Assembly (NCBI GenBank): GCA_902516625.1
Contig: CABXYU010000001.1
Coordinates: 31,001 to 95,000 of the forward strand
Direction of reading: 5' to 3'
Source of the DNA: an uncultured Pelagibacteraceae bacterium
Lineage (GTDB): Bacteria; Pseudomonadota; Alphaproteobacteria; Pelagibacterales; Pelagibacteraceae
Length of the DNA: 64,000 nt
In this document: piece after piece, positions 62,041 through 64,000 of the stretch
Layout: every line of letters begins with the position of its first letter
Numbering within the stretch: position 1 is the stretch's first letter
Position numbers and translations under genes: made by a program
Notes under the pieces: generated by a model
What the model saw: only the letters and a program-made list of their open reading frames with translations
Told to the model about the DNA's origin: nothing
The model's database searches: none

Positions 62041-62141
62041 TTAAATTTTTAGTTTTAAGATTATTAGTGCAGCATTGTATAAAAATCAAAAAAAACCCTT
62101 TAAAATAGTGGTTTTTTCAGCTACTTTTTATTTATATATGC

Positions 62142-62169
62142 TTGATTTCCTTTAATTTTAGCCTATAAG
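62142..62169 (+). promoter_or_regulatory. Possible rRNA operon promoter
   Basis: TTGATT, 16 nt, TATAAG within the 333 bp gap before 16S rRNA, about 205 bp upstream of the mature end. The gap otherwise holds no gene; it contains the leader and processing stem. Confidence 0.4.
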
Positions 62170-62261
62170 CAACGGACTTTCTCAAAAAATTGTATCTTTT
62201 ATGACAAAATAATGAGGATTATTGAGACTTTTAGCTCAATTAGCTATTTAAAAAGTAAATA

Positions 62262-62293
62262 TTTAAGAAGAGAAGTGTGGACGGTTAAGGTTA
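62262..62293 (+). other. 16S pre-rRNA processing stem, 5' arm
   Basis: TTTAAGAAGAGAAGTGTGGA and onward is complementary to 63896-63927 beyond the 16S 3' end (arm TCCTCATTTCTCTTCTTAAA) with few mismatches. This is the usual long stem that RNase III cuts to release 16S. A local leader hairpin (TATATAAATT/AATTTATATA) lies between it and the mature 5' end. Confidence 0.75.
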
Positions 62294-62373
62294 CCAAAAT
62301 TTGTCGTACACACTTCAACATTATATAAATTTTATTCTTAGAATTTATATAGAAGCTAGTGTGCGCCGTTTTT

Positions 62374-63850
<1,477 letters not shown>

Positions 63851-63895
63851 AAGGATGAATGAAAGTAAAATTTCATTCTAAATAATATACACGGT

Positions 63896-63927
63896 TAATG
63901 TTGACCGTCCTCATTTCTCTTCTTAAA
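63896..63927 (+). other. 16S pre-rRNA processing stem, 3' arm
   Basis: Partner of 62262-62293. A smaller hairpin GAATGAAA/TTTCATTC lies between the 16S end and this arm. Confidence 0.7.
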
Positions 63928-63948
63928 GTTAGTGTTTCTCTTGCATGG

Positions 63949-64000
63949 GGGCCGGTAGCTCAGTTGGTTAGAGCACACCCTTGATAAGGGTGGGGTCGAA
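63949..64000 (+). tRNA. tRNA-Ile (anticodon GAT), truncated by window end
   Basis: GGGCCGG acceptor, TAGCTCAGTTGGTTAGAGC D-arm, anticodon arm CACCC TTGATAA GGGTG with anticodon GAT, then the start of the T-arm (GGTCGAA). The standard spacer tRNA after 16S. Confidence 0.95.

Overview
The window looks like chromosome from a SAR11-type marine alphaproteobacterium ('Candidatus Pelagibacter' or a close relative). It is very AT-rich with intergenic gaps of tens of bases. The 16S rRNA carries the alphaproteobacterial stretch GAGGTGAAATTCGTAGAT. It also has clade markers: GcrA, DUF2948, DUF4167, DUF1178 and short-form HisG with HisZ. Species-level placement would need a 16S search.

Layout. 1-5868 (minus strand) is a lysine/arginine and membrane-biogenesis block: dapE (cut by the window edge), dapD, a HAD hydrolase, argB, yidC, yidD, rnpA, rpmH. 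5968-11395 (plus) holds a VTT membrane protein, an unassigned GC-rich hairpin element, dcd, murA, DUF2948, hisD, infA, tRNA-Phe and a cold-shock gene. 11694-14916 holds an aberrant tRNA-His followed by hisS-hisZ-hisG.

15.1-26.6 kb is an accessory island. It starts with an unrecognised basic protein, two tRNA-like direct repeats, a phage-like PD-(D/E)XK nuclease, a large nested inverted repeat, a zinc-knuckle protein and two candidate micro-ORFs. A tight eight-gene operon follows: a small RHH-like protein, a GHKL-ATPase/HExxH-metalloprotease fusion, an ARPP-1-like protein, a membrane-anchored RmuC-like protein, a coiled-coil protein, exonuclease I, a RecB-like nuclease/DnaQ/SF1 helicase fusion, and an unrecognised protein. 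A terminator ends it. The island directly precedes trxA, where many alphaproteobacteria carry addBA. It is the best candidate for an undescribed genome-defence or DNA-end-processing system.

26.6-38.9 kb (mostly minus) is trxA, then folC-accD-trpA-trpB-trpF-pyrF-ihfB-rpsA, aroA, lptB-lptC-kdsD and an RNase D-like exonuclease. 38.9-62.0 kb is core metabolism and information processing: a complex I-associated NAD(P)-binding protein, gcrA, argD-argF, cytochrome c, kdsB-pheA, SRP RNA, dnaX-ebfC-recR, malate synthase G, accA, secA, argJ, DUF1178, ubiG, lysC, ispG, prfA (frame broken at an A7 tract), prmC, DUF4167 and an M23 peptidase. The window ends with the start of the rRNA operon: leader, 16S rRNA and a truncated tRNA-Ile(GAT).

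Several normally adjacent genes are missing from their usual neighbourhoods (engB, cmk, lptA, addAB). TrpA and TrpB carry non-consensus active-site motifs, AccA has an extra C-terminal membrane helix, and no glycine riboswitch was seen upstream of malate synthase. All assignments come from reading the sequence and protein motifs by eye; no database search was run.
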